Source: Oscillospiraceae bacterium (lineage in GTDB: Bacteria; Bacillota; Clostridia; Oscillospirales; Oscillospiraceae). Taken from it: a DNA stretch of 64,000 bases. The DNA lies in contig WRLE01000006.1 in the NCBI GenBank assembly GCA_009777775.1, forward strand, positions 1 to 64,000, written 5' to 3'. Below the pieces are notes generated by a model that was given only the letters and a program-made list of their open reading frames with translations, had not been told where the DNA came from and ran no database searches. A program made the translations under genes and the position numbers. Shown piece after piece: positions 34,799 to 43,058 of the stretch (positions within the stretch are counted from its first letter, which is position 1; each line of letters opens with the position of its first letter).

Positions 34799-36913
34799 TC
34801 AGGCTTGGCGTTCTCTTATGGCGTCTCTTCTGGATAGGTTTATTCTTCCTCTGTCGTCTATGTCCATGACTTTTACCCAGGTCATATCGCCTTCGTTGAG
34901 GACATCCTCTACCTTTTCCACTCGGCGGTTTTCCAGCCTAGAGATATGAACCATTCCATCTTTACCAGGAGCAAGCTCCACGAAAGCACCGATTGGTATA
35001 ACACGGACAACCTTACCATAATACAGAGCGCCGATTTCAGGTACAAAGACGATATCATCTATCATTCTCTTTGCTGCGCGGCAAGCTTCGATATCGATGG
35101 AGGCGATGTAAATACTTCCATCGTCTTCAATGTCGATTTTGGCTCCAGTCTCTGCAACGATTTTTTGAATAACCTTACCACCAGAACCAATGACCTCTCT
35201 GATTTTATCAGGATTAATAGTCATCATAATCATCTTAGGTGCTGTTGGTGCAAGCTCGCCCCTAGGCTCTGCTATACAAGTAAGCATGATTTCATCAAGA
35301 ATTAAAATACGTGCTTCCCTTGTCATATTCAAAGCGGATTCGATGATGTCAAATGTGAGCCCATCATTTTTTAAGTCCATTTGAATAGCAGTGATTCCCT
35401 TTTTCGTTCCACCGACCTTGAAGTCCATATCACCGTGGAAGTCTTCCACGCCTTGAATATCAATGAATGTTGTCCAGTCATCACCATCGGAAATTAGTCC
35501 GCAAGAGATTCCAGCAACCGGAGCTGTAATTGGAACACCAGCGTCCATCAGCGCAAGGGTTGAGCCGCAAATTGCGCCCTGGGATGTGGAGCCGTTTGAA
35601 GCAAGCACTTCTGAGACAACACGGATTGTATAGGGGAAATCCTCCAAAGTTGGAAGCACTGGCTCCAGTGCTTTTTCAGCCAAAGCACCATGTCCATATT
35701 CCCTCCTGGAAGTTGACCTCGAACCCCTTGCTTCTCCCACGGAAAATGAAGGGAAGTTATAGTGATGGATATATCTTTTTGATTCTTCCAAATAAATTGT
35801 ATCGAGCCTCTGGGCACTTGACAGCGTTCCCAGCGTAGCCACTGATAAGACTTGCGTTTCTCCCCGAGTAAATAAGCCAGAGCCATGCACCTTTGGCAAT
35901 ACAGCTACTTGGGCATCACTGGGTCTAATTTCGTCCATATCTCTGCCATCGACACGTTTTCCTTCAAAAAGCATTGCCTTTACAACCGCTTTTTGCAGTT
36001 TATATGTGATTTCTTCCAACTGTGAATTAATCTCAGGATAATCCGTAGAAAACTCGTTTAGCATATTGGCGACAACTGCATTATAACGTTCTTCCCGAAT
36101 GTTTTTATCATCTGTATCCATTGAATGTCTGACATCACCCAGGTATTTATCTTTGATTTTAGCGTAAAGCTCTTCATTAAAAGCTGCCTGCTCGATTACA
36201 AGCTTTTGTGCTCCCATATCTGCCACCATTTGATTGATGAGAGCGACAATTGGTTGAATTGCTTCATGGGCATGGATAATGCCGCCGAGCATGATGTCTT
36301 CGGGTATTTCCTTACCTTCTGCTTCAATCATGACGACCTTTTGACCAGTTGATGCGATGGTGCAAAACATTTCTGTGACCTCGCACTGGGCAGCGGTGGG
36401 ATTGATGATATATTGCCCATCGATATAGCCGAGGGAAACACCGCCAATGGGTCCGTTAAATGGCACTTCTGATATGGATACTGCTGCTGAAGCTCCTATC
36501 ATACCGGCGATTTCCGGAGAGCAATCATGGTCAACGGCGATTATTGTACAAGTAATGACCACTTCGTTACGCAGTCCGTCTGGAAACAGCGGTCGCATGG
36601 GTCTGTCAATCATTCTTCCAGCCAGCACCGCTCTATCAGAGGGTCTGCCTTCTCTTCTGAGATAGCCCCCAGGGATTCTACCCACTGAGTATAGTTTCTC
36701 TTCAAAATCCACATTCAGAGGGAAATAATCCAGCCCATCACGAGGTCTAGGAGACACAGCGACTGCTACCAATACCACAGTTTCTCCATAGGTAACAAGG
36801 ACAGAGGCATTGGTCAGTTCCGCAAGCTTCCCCGTTTCCAATTTGAGGGGTCGTCCCCCCAGTTCAATTTCGTATTTCCGTTCATTCGGAAATGTTCTTC
36901 TAGTGATTTTCAT
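34799..36913 (-). CDS. pnp: Polyribonucleotide nucleotidyltransferase (PNPase)
   Basis: A 704-residue PNPase. Two RNase PH domains (first ELGGRPLKLETGKLAELTNA; second with GSGLFTRGETQVLSVATLG, FPSFSVGEARG and QGAICGSTLALMDAG) are followed by a KH domain (VIGSGGKVIQKIVAETGAKI) and an S1 domain (YYGKVVRVIPIGAFVELAPG). It degrades RNA 3' to 5' with phosphate. It lies downstream of rpsO on the same strand, the widespread rpsO-pnp order, with a terminator-like hairpin between. Confidence 0.97.
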   Translation of the reverse strand: MKITRRTFPNERKYEIELGGRPLKLETGKLAELTNASVLVTYGETVVLVAVAVSPRPRDGLDYFPLNVDFEEKLYSVGRIPGGYLRREGRPSDRAVLAGRMIDRPMRPLFPDGLRNEVVITCTIIAVDHDCSPEIAGMIGASAAVSISEVPFNGPIGGVSLGYIDGQYIINPTAAQCEVTEMFCTIASTGQKVVMIEAEGKEIPEDIMLGGIIHAHEAIQPIVALINQMVADMGAQKLVIEQAAFNEELYAKIKDKYLGDVRHSMDTDDKNIREERYNAVVANMLNEFSTDYPEINSQLEEITYKLQKAVVKAMLFEGKRVDGRDMDEIRPSDAQVAVLPKVHGSGLFTRGETQVLSVATLGTLSSAQRLDTIYLEESKRYIHHYNFPSFSVGEARGSRSTSRREYGHGALAEKALEPVLPTLEDFPYTIRVVSEVLASNGSTSQGAICGSTLALMDAGVPITAPVAGISCGLISDGDDWTTFIDIQGVEDFHGDMDFKVGGTKKGITAIQMDLKNDGLTFDIIESALNMTREARILILDEIMLTCIAEPRGELAPTAPKMIMMTINPDKIREVIGSGGKVIQKIVAETGAKIDIEDDGSIYIASIDIEACRAAKRMIDDIVFVPEIGALYYGKVVRVIPIGAFVELAPGKDGMVHISRLENRRVEKVEDVLNEGDMTWVKVMDIDDRGRINLSRRDAIRERQA

Positions 36914-37067
36914 TAATACGCTCCTTAAATTTTATTTTTCGGAGCCGCTTATCTCTTAGCACTTGAAAACACCACCGAGACTAACTAAATCGTAGATTTT
37001 TCCGAGTATCGGAGACATTTTCAACTGCTATGGGAAAGCAACCCCGGGTTAATTAATAATTAATCAA

Positions 37068-37112
37068 AAGCCGGCTTGATTTGTAGGCTTAATTAGCCTT
37101 CAAGCCGGCTTT
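37068..37112 (-). terminator. Hairpin between rpsO and pnp
   Basis: AAAGCCGGCTTGA and TCAAGCCGGCTTT form a 13-bp perfect stem just after the rpsO stop, followed on the minus strand by TTTTGATT. It may terminate or stabilise the rpsO message. Confidence 0.8.
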
Positions 37113-37115
37113 GGT

Positions 37116-37382
37116 TTATCTTCTGATGCCAAGTTTAAGTATACATGCTCTGTATCGTTCGATGTCTTTTTTCGCTAAATAGTCAAGGAGGCTTCTTCGT
37201 TTACCAACCATTTTTAAAAGACCAAGTTCGCTGTGCTTGTCTTTTTTGTGGATTCTCAAATGAGCTGTCACTTGTCTGATTCGCTCTGTGAGTATGGCGA
37301 TTTGCACCTCCGGTGAACCTGTGTCCGTATCATGGGTGCGGTTATCCTCGATGACTGCGTTTTTTTCGTCTTTTGTAATCAC
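37116..37382 (-). CDS. rpsO: 30S ribosomal protein S15
   Basis: An 88-residue protein with the S15 sequence [34 protein letters not shown] and [15 protein letters not shown]. It binds 16S rRNA early in 30S assembly. AAAGGAAAT lies upstream of the start. Confidence 0.97.
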   Translation of the reverse strand: MITKDEKNAVIEDNRTHDTDTGSPEVQIAILTERIRQVTAHLRIHKKDKHSELGLLKMVGKRRSLLDYLAKKDIERYRACILKLGIRR

Positions 37383-37548
37383 GTAGTTTGTATTTCCTTT
37401 CTTTTAATTATTCTCCATTGGCTGAGTATCAGGCGGAAAAGATACCGGCTTTCTCCCGGCTATATCCCAAAACCAAGCACAAGGAAACCAGCGCACAAAG
37501 TGTACGCTAATGCATACTAGCACAAATCACGAAAGTTGTAAAGCACAA

Positions 37549-37890
37549 ATGTCATATCGTGCAATATACGGGATGCTAACTGTTACAAGTCACGGGGGTG
37601 CTAGAATCCTATATTTCGCTATTCATTGCATACATAGTACGCACCAACCGTGTCATCCTGAGCGAAGCGAAGGATCTTATTACGCCGTAATTGCTGACTA
37701 AGAAGATTGCCACGTCGCTGCGCTCCTCGCAATGACGCTGGATTGTTACCCCGTGACTTGTAACGCTGAACTTGTCTTTTCGTGCAATATGCGGGATGCT
37801 GAGCTTGTCTTTTCGTGCAATATTTAGGTTGCTGAGGGTGTCTTTTCGTGCATAATCGCTACTCATTTGCTTGTCTTTTCGTGATAAGTA
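37549..37890 (+). repeat. Cluster of GTCTTTTCGTGCAATAT short repeats
   Basis: Copies of a unit like CTTGTCTTTTCGTGCAATAT plus GCGGGATGCTGAG begin near 37549, 37771, 37804, 37838 and 37871. The last four are spaced 33-34 bases and progressively degenerate. The first is separated from the rest by an inserted palindrome-flanked segment. The units directly abut one another, with no unique spacers, so it is not a CRISPR array. The stretch 37383-37548 shows nothing else. Confidence 0.75.
37582..37764. repeat. Inserted segment bounded by a 16-bp inverted repeat
   Basis: GTTACAAGTCACGGGG (37582-37597) and CCCCGTGACTTGTAAC (37749-37764) are exact inverted repeats. The inside holds the GTGTCATCCTGAGCG-type repeat (37648-37679) and an AGATTGCCACGTCGCTGCGC-type sequence near 37700, both of a kind common between genes. 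It interrupts the short-repeat cluster. Confidence 0.7.
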
Positions 37891-37970
37891 TGCTAAAATG
37901 GTTGCAATGTAATCGTTCTGTTGTGCATGAAGCAGCTCCGACAGCACGAGCTTACCTGGGAGATTATGAT

Positions 37971-39317
37971 ATGAAAACTCTAAAGAGAAAAATATACGAT
38001 GACCTATTAGCATGGAAAAGTAATAGCAACGGAGCTACTGCTTTGATGATTGATGGCGCAAGACGCGTAGGCAAGAGCTTTCTTTGCGAGCAGTTTGCAA
38101 AAAACGAGTATAAAAGCAGTATCATTATAGATTTTGGAAATGCTCCGCCAGATATTCTGAGCTTGTTTGAGAATGAAAGCTCCAATCTTGACTTGTTTTT
38201 TTCAAAACTCTCGGCTTTTTATGCAACGACTCTCTACAAAAGGGAGTCTGTAATTGTTTTTGACGAGGTGCAGCAGTTTCCACGCGCAAGACAATTCATA
38301 AAGTATCTCGTAGCAGATGGTAGATATGATTATATCGAAACAGGCTCCCTAATTAGGCTGAAGAAAAATGTTCAAGACATTATAATACCATCAGAGGAAG
38401 AGCATATCGAGATATTTCCCCTTGATTTTGAAGAGTTTTTATGGGCTATGGGTGACAGTGTGACTATCCCATTCGTAAAGCAATGCTATGACACAAGGAT
38501 GCCGTTGGGGCAGGCTCTTCATAGAAAAATTATGAATGATTTTCGACAATACATCCTAGTTGGCGGAATGCCGCAATCGATATTGGAATATGATGAAACA
38601 AAAGATTTCGAAGCAGCTGATGTTGTAAAGCGGCGGATTTTAAAACTGTACAGAGATGATGTTTCTAAGTTTGCCCAAGGATATGAAGACAAGGTTTTTG
38701 CTATATTTGACGGTATTCCGGGGCAGCTTTCAAAAAAGGAAAAAAAGTTCCGTTTATCATCTCTATCAAAACAGGCTCGTTTCCGGAACTATGAGGACTC
38801 TTTTATCTGGTTGGCGGAAGCGATGATAGTTAATAATTGCTATAACACTACAGATCCAAATATCGGACTTGCACTGAGCGCAGACCACGCAACACAAAAA
38901 TGCTACATGGCTGATACAGGGTTGCTCGTCACACATGCTTTCATGGACAACCCATACGTTGAAAACGAGTTGTATAAAGCTATTCTTTTTGACAAACTAG
39001 GTATCAATGAAGGTATGATTATGGAGAATGTGGTCGCTCAGATGCTGCGTAGAAACGGACATAGACCATATTTCTACTCTCGAAATGATAAAGAACAACG
39101 TGAGAATCATATGGAAATAGATTTTCTCATTAGCGAAAAGAAAAAAATAGCACCCATAGAAGTCAAATCTGGCAATTATCGATCTCATTCTTCTTTGGAC
39201 AAATTCAGAAATAAATTTTCATCGAATCTGTCAAATGCATATATTCTCTACGACAAAGACCTAATGGTCAAAGATGGTATTATTCATCTGCCGTTATATA
39301 TGGCTATGTTTTTGTAG
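37971..39317 (+). CDS. AAA_14/DUF4143 family ATPase
   Basis: The ATG at 37971 (MKTLKRKIYDDLLAWK) is chosen because GGGAG lies ten bases upstream; an upstream in-frame extension runs into the repeat cluster. The 448-residue product has Walker A (IDGARRVGKSF), Walker B (VIVFDEVQQFP), then IETGSLI and the C-terminal DUF4143 nuclease-like fold (MEIDFLISEKKKIAPIEVKS, an E...D...E-x-K type motif). These proteins are common in anaerobes and archaea. Their role is unknown; defence or DNA-related roles have been proposed for relatives. It stands alone. Confidence 0.88.
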   Translation: MKTLKRKIYDDLLAWKSNSNGATALMIDGARRVGKSFLCEQFAKNEYKSSIIIDFGNAPPDILSLFENESSNLDLFFSKLSAFYATTLYKRESVIVFDEVQQFPRARQFIKYLVADGRYDYIETGSLIRLKKNVQDIIIPSEEEHIEIFPLDFEEFLWAMGDSVTIPFVKQCYDTRMPLGQALHRKIMNDFRQYILVGGMPQSILEYDETKDFEAADVVKRRILKLYRDDVSKFAQGYEDKVFAIFDGIPGQLSKKEKKFRLSSLSKQARFRNYEDSFIWLAEAMIVNNCYNTTDPNIGLALSADHATQKCYMADTGLLVTHAFMDNPYVENELYKAILFDKLGINEGMIMENVVAQMLRRNGHRPYFYSRNDKEQRENHMEIDFLISEKKKIAPIEVKSGNYRSHSSLDKFRNKFSSNLSNAYILYDKDLMVKDGIIHLPLYMAMFL

Positions 39318-39366
39318 CGAAGCTAATTATATCGCAATTGTGGTATATTGAGATAAAAAAATGCGG

Positions 39367-39395
39367 TTGATAAACATGGGGAAACCATGTATAAT
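39367..39395 (+). promoter_or_regulatory. Promoter of the SRP RNA gene
   Basis: TTGATA (39367-39372) and TATAAT (39390-39395) are separated by 17 bases. Transcription would begin near 39402, about 50 bases before the mature RNA, in keeping with processing from a precursor as in B. subtilis. Confidence 0.75.
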
Positions 39396-39450
39396 GTAAA
39401 ATACTGAGCAACTGATAGCAACTACGAAAACCATGAAATTGCTTCAGCGA

Positions 39451-39723
39451 AAGGCTGCACTAGTTGGGGAGTTAGCGGTGCCCTGTCACCTGCAACCCGC
39501 TACAGCAGGGATGAATTCCGATCCTAGGACTTTTGGTGTTTTGACAGCCCCTGATAAGCAGCGATGAAGAGCCGATCTTGCGCAACGCGAATTCGTGAAC
39601 CATGTCAGGCGGGGAACCGAGCAGCATTAAGCGAAAGCTCGCGTGTGCCGCAAGGCAACCGGTTCCGAGCCGGCTGTCAGGTTAGCGGGGGTATCACATT
39701 TTCAAAGAGCGGTGTGCAGCCTT
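39451..39723 (+). ncRNA. ffs: Signal recognition particle RNA, large (Bacillus) type
   Basis: The 5' Alu-like domain reads GTTGGGGAGTTAGCGGTGCC. The conserved S-domain helix 8 contains GTCAGGCGGGGAACCGAGCA followed by GCATTAAGCG, with the partner GAGCCGGCTGTCAGGTTAGC later. The ends pair (AAGGCTGCAC at 39451-39460 with GTGTGCAGCCTT at 39712-39723). About 273 bases fits the long 6S/7S-type bacterial SRP RNA. It lies immediately upstream of dnaX, a common Bacillota arrangement. With Ffh it targets membrane proteins to the translocon. Confidence 0.95.
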
Positions 39724-39755
39724 TCGGTGGAGCAATAATCAATATGGAGTAAACA

Positions 39756-41492
39756 ATGTATCAAGCACTCTATAGAAAATACAGACCACGGACATTCACC
39801 GATGTTATCGGACAGGAGCATGTCACCCATACCCTCCAGCGACAAATAACAAGCGACAGGCTTTCCCATGCATATTTATTCGTTGGCACCCGTGGTACGG
39901 GAAAAACTTCCTGCGCAAAAATTCTGGCAAAGGCTATTAATTGCGAAAACCCAAAGGGTGGTGACCCTTGTTGTGTTTGCCCTGCTTGCATCGGTATCGA
40001 AAACGGTTCCATATTAGACGTTTTAGAGCTTGATGCCGCCTCCAACAACGGTATCGATGATGTTCGCGCATTGCGGGACGATGCCATATATAGCCCTGCC
40101 GTTGTCAGTAAAAGGGTATATATCATTGATGAAGTCCATATGCTTTCCAATGCAGCCTTTAACGCTTTGTTGAAAATATTAGAAGAGCCACCGGAGCATC
40201 TTGTGTTTGTTTTGGCAACGACTGCTTTACACAGAATCCCCCCCACCATACTATCCCGTTGTCAAAGATTCTCCTTTAAGCGGATTTCTACCCAAGAAAT
40301 AAGTGAGCATCTAATAAATATCGCCAGCAAAGAAGACATGAGCATTACGGAACAGGCTGCATATGAGCTTGCTTCCTTGGCAGACGGTTCGCTGCGAGAT
40401 GGGATTTCGTTACTTGACCAATGTGCCAGCGACACTCTAATCGACATTGAGCGCGTATATGATATTATCGGGCTTTCAGGTTCATCTGAACTCGTGAGTC
40501 TTTTAAGCTCTGTGATAAAAGGCGACACCTTATCGACTTTGGACTTATTGGGTAGCATATACGACAATGGTAGAGATATGTCTTCATTTATGAACGAAAT
40601 GGCGGCTTTGGTTCGAGATATATTGCTGCATAAGCTATCTCCCCAATCTCCTCTACAAAGCGGTTCATATAATAATGATGATTTATCCACCCTCTCAGAA
40701 GCATTGTCAGAACAAACGCTTTTTTCATATATGGAACTCATTCGTGAGGCAATTAGCAATCTTTCCCGCAGTGCCAGCACATTGGGCTCTGGAACCAAGC
40801 TGACTGTGGAATTGGCTCTACTTAAAATGTGTAATAATCGTTTATCGGACGACCCAGCTTCTTTGCTTTCTCGTATTGAAATTTTAGAACAATTAGTTCA
40901 AAATGGAGCAGCTAATATAAATAATATAAACGAAAGTATAGAGCATAGAAACACATTTATTAATGAATCAACATCAAAGGATGAAGATGCTACCAAAACA
41001 ACAAATGAAACTTCGATAAATCAGAAAGTCGAAGACACAATCGGTGATAAGGATGAAACTTCTAAGGACGTTATTGAAGACGCTATTGAGGAAGCTACTG
41101 AGGAAGCAAACATAAACAGTCTCATTGATGCATCAAGCCCAGCAATTGAGCTTTCTTCCGATACAGAGCAAGAAAACACCGACACGAATTTTTGGGAAAG
41201 CATTATAGATGAAATGAAAGATGACATATCGATATATTCATTACTCAGCGACGGAAAACGAGTGAGTGCCAAACGAGATAGTGAGGGTCTCCTAATTCTC
41301 GCTGCCGATGCATTTACCATTGATCTCATCGAATCTAGCAAGTTTTCCAACCCTTTGAAAGCTGCTGTTCATAAATTTTTAGGAAATGATATTGTCATTC
41401 GCATCGAACAGGGTAGCATTCCAGTTGACGAAGGAAAAAGAAGCAAAATAGACGAACTGGATAAATTCGACATAGTGGAATTTGAGCAATAA
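39756..41492 (+). CDS. dnaX: DNA polymerase III subunit gamma/tau
   Basis: A 578-residue DnaX. The AAA+ clamp-loader domain has Walker A (GTRGTGKTSCAK), a four-Cys zinc module (CENPKGGDPCCVCPACIG), Walker B region (VYIIDEVHML) and the sensor LATTALHRIPPTILSRCQRF. The collar domain ends near residue 370. After it comes an acidic, Asn/Glu/Thr-rich region (about 390-490) and a C-terminal domain. It loads the sliding clamp. GGAG lies ahead of the ATG. No gamma-type frameshift signal was looked for beyond casual reading. Confidence 0.96.
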   Translation: MYQALYRKYRPRTFTDVIGQEHVTHTLQRQITSDRLSHAYLFVGTRGTGKTSCAKILAKAINCENPKGGDPCCVCPACIGIENGSILDVLELDAASNNGIDDVRALRDDAIYSPAVVSKRVYIIDEVHMLSNAAFNALLKILEEPPEHLVFVLATTALHRIPPTILSRCQRFSFKRISTQEISEHLINIASKEDMSITEQAAYELASLADGSLRDGISLLDQCASDTLIDIERVYDIIGLSGSSELVSLLSSVIKGDTLSTLDLLGSIYDNGRDMSSFMNEMAALVRDILLHKLSPQSPLQSGSYNNDDLSTLSEALSEQTLFSYMELIREAISNLSRSASTLGSGTKLTVELALLKMCNNRLSDDPASLLSRIEILEQLVQNGAANINNINESIEHRNTFINESTSKDEDATKTTNETSINQKVEDTIGDKDETSKDVIEDAIEEATEEANINSLIDASSPAIELSSDTEQENTDTNFWESIIDEMKDDISIYSLLSDGKRVSAKRDSEGLLILAADAFTIDLIESSKFSNPLKAAVHKFLGNDIVIRIEQGSIPVDEGKRSKIDELDKFDIVEFEQ

Positions 41493-41515
41493 AACTAAGA
41501 AGGAGTGGTCATAAC

Positions 41516-41860
41516 ATGGCGAAAAAAGGATTTCAAGGCGGTAGCTATAGCGGTGGTGGCGTTAATAAAAACACCATTAAACAAGCGCAAAAAATGCAAG
41601 CTGACCTTTTGAAAATGCAAACGGAAATGGAAGAGCAGACTTATTCAGCTAGTTCTGGCGGAGGAGTCGTTACAGCGGTGGTCAATGGAAAAAGCGAATT
41701 CACCGAGCTAATCATAGACCCTGATGCCGTTGACCCCGACGATGTGGAAATGCTCCAAGACTTGATAATCGCAGCCATAAACGAGGCTCTGCGTAAAGCC
41801 AACGCCCACGCCAGCGAGGCAATGTCAAAACTCACTGGTGGACTCAACCTTGGCTTCTAA
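41516..41860 (+). CDS. ebfC: YbaB/EbfC nucleoid-associated protein
   Basis: A 114-residue protein: QAQKMQADLLKMQTEMEEQT, then the strand region GGGVVTAVVNGKSEFTELII and DPDAVDPDDVEMLQDLIIAA. The N-terminus is Gly-rich. These proteins bind DNA as dimers. It follows dnaX by 23 bases, its usual place. recR, which normally comes next, is absent; an ogt gene overlaps its stop by one base instead. Confidence 0.94.
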   Translation: MAKKGFQGGSYSGGGVNKNTIKQAQKMQADLLKMQTEMEEQTYSASSGGGVVTAVVNGKSEFTELIIDPDAVDPDDVEMLQDLIIAAINEALRKANAHASEAMSKLTGGLNLGF

Positions 41861-42324
41861 TGATCAAATACATATGGAGTATCGAGTCCCCCATCGGCTT
41901 GATTTATTTAGCTGAAACAGATGGTGCCATATCCGACTTGAGTTTTAAAGCTATTAATGGTGGAGAAGAAAAAGAGACTCCCCTCATTTCCCTTGCTACG
42001 GAAATGTTGGGGGAGTACTTCGATGGTAAATTAAAAGTATTCGATTTGCCAATTAGCTTTAATATTGGCACCGAATTCCAGAAAAAATCCTGGTCTGCTT
42101 TACTTACCATTCCATATGGACAGACTCGGTCATATAAAGAACAATCTCTCGCCATTGGTAGTGAAAAAGCTTTTCGAGCTGTTGGTAATGCAAATGGCAA
42201 AAACCCCATAAGCATCATAGTACCATGTCACAGGGTCATTGGAACCGATGGCACTTTGGTTGGTTATGGAGGCGGTTTGGATATCAAACGCTATTTATTG
42301 GAATTGGAAGCCAAGCATAAATAA
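41860..42324 (+). CDS. ogt: Methylated-DNA-protein cysteine methyltransferase
   Basis: A 154-residue enzyme with the active-site motif IIVPCHRVIG (acceptor Cys about residue 122). FQKKSWSALLTIPYGQTRSY precedes it and GYGGGLDIKRYLLELE follows. It removes O6-methylguanine by transfer to its own cysteine. It starts within the ebfC stop codon (TAATG), so the two are coupled. Confidence 0.95.
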   Translation: MIKYIWSIESPIGLIYLAETDGAISDLSFKAINGGEEKETPLISLATEMLGEYFDGKLKVFDLPISFNIGTEFQKKSWSALLTIPYGQTRSYKEQSLAIGSEKAFRAVGNANGKNPISIIVPCHRVIGTDGTLVGYGGGLDIKRYLLELEAKHK

Positions 42325-42355
42325 GACCTGCAGCTCCTGTATAATCAGCTCCTGC

Positions 42356-43057
42356 TCAATTTGATACTGGTACCAGTTCCATGGAATCTAGTATTGAAAA
42401 GAGCAGATTTTTTTGCTCATTATAACGATATCGAACAACAAAAACCATCCCATACGCTTCCGCCTGATCCACATCATCTTTTGAAATCGTATGTATCCAG
42501 GCTTCATAAGTCTCGCCGCCATCGCTGGTACCGGTGACATAAACTCCCGTCAGCTCAGAGCCTCTAATTTGAACAAGCCCATGAACTGATGACTCGGCTC
42601 CATCCAAATACTCATTTAGAAAACCCTCCGCAAGCCTTTGGGCTCCCAAGGGTAAACCTAAAAAATGCAAAAGAAGCCATGAATCATCAGTGCTTTCAAG
42701 GGTAAACATGTGAGCCCACTCTGGTTCTGAGTGTAAAAATTGCTCATCATCGACATATACTACTAAATTCATATCTGCTGTGTATTGTAGTTCATATCGA
42801 GTTCCACTTGGTGGTAGAGTATTCTGGTTTCCTGTGCCGTTGTTAGGTGAATTGTCGCCAACTTGACCATTATTAGAATTGGACACGTCATCATTGTCCC
42901 CATCGTTTTCCGATGTGGAGTTCAAAGTGTCAGATTGCCTATTTTCACCGTCATCTCTCCCTCTATTGAGAGCAAAGAGTTGAATCGTAAAAACAAACAA
43001 AACAACCACACATAAAAGTGTTAATGCAACGAGCAATTTTTTAAACGTCTTGCTCAT
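42356..43057 (-). CDS. Membrane-anchored protein of unknown function
   Basis: The start at 43057 (MSKTFKKLLVALTLLC) has GGAGG upstream; nine further in-frame codons overlap gltX and are rejected. The 233-residue product has one N-terminal transmembrane segment (about residues 8-28), a Ser/Asn/Asp/Gly-rich linker (about 35-80), and an extracytoplasmic domain with YELQYTADMNLVVYVDDEQF and YEAWIHTISKDDV. No family is recognised. It lies one base after gltX and is probably in its operon. Confidence 0.65.
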   Translation of the reverse strand: MSKTFKKLLVALTLLCVVVLFVFTIQLFALNRGRDDGENRQSDTLNSTSENDGDNDDVSNSNNGQVGDNSPNNGTGNQNTLPPSGTRYELQYTADMNLVVYVDDEQFLHSEPEWAHMFTLESTDDSWLLLHFLGLPLGAQRLAEGFLNEYLDGAESSVHGLVQIRGSELTGVYVTGTSDGGETYEAWIHTISKDDVDQAEAYGMVFVVRYRYNEQKNLLFSILDSMELVPVSN

Positions 43058-43058
43058 T

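Noticed and set aside
37549-37890. Possible CRISPR array
   Set aside because: Units abut one another at 33-34 bases without unique spacers, degrade quickly, and no cas gene is present.
37609-38013. 134-codon minus-strand open frame with ARKDKLS repeats
   Set aside because: The repeats come from the 33-bp DNA repeat and the frame overlaps the start of the ATPase gene on the other strand; no ribosome binding site.
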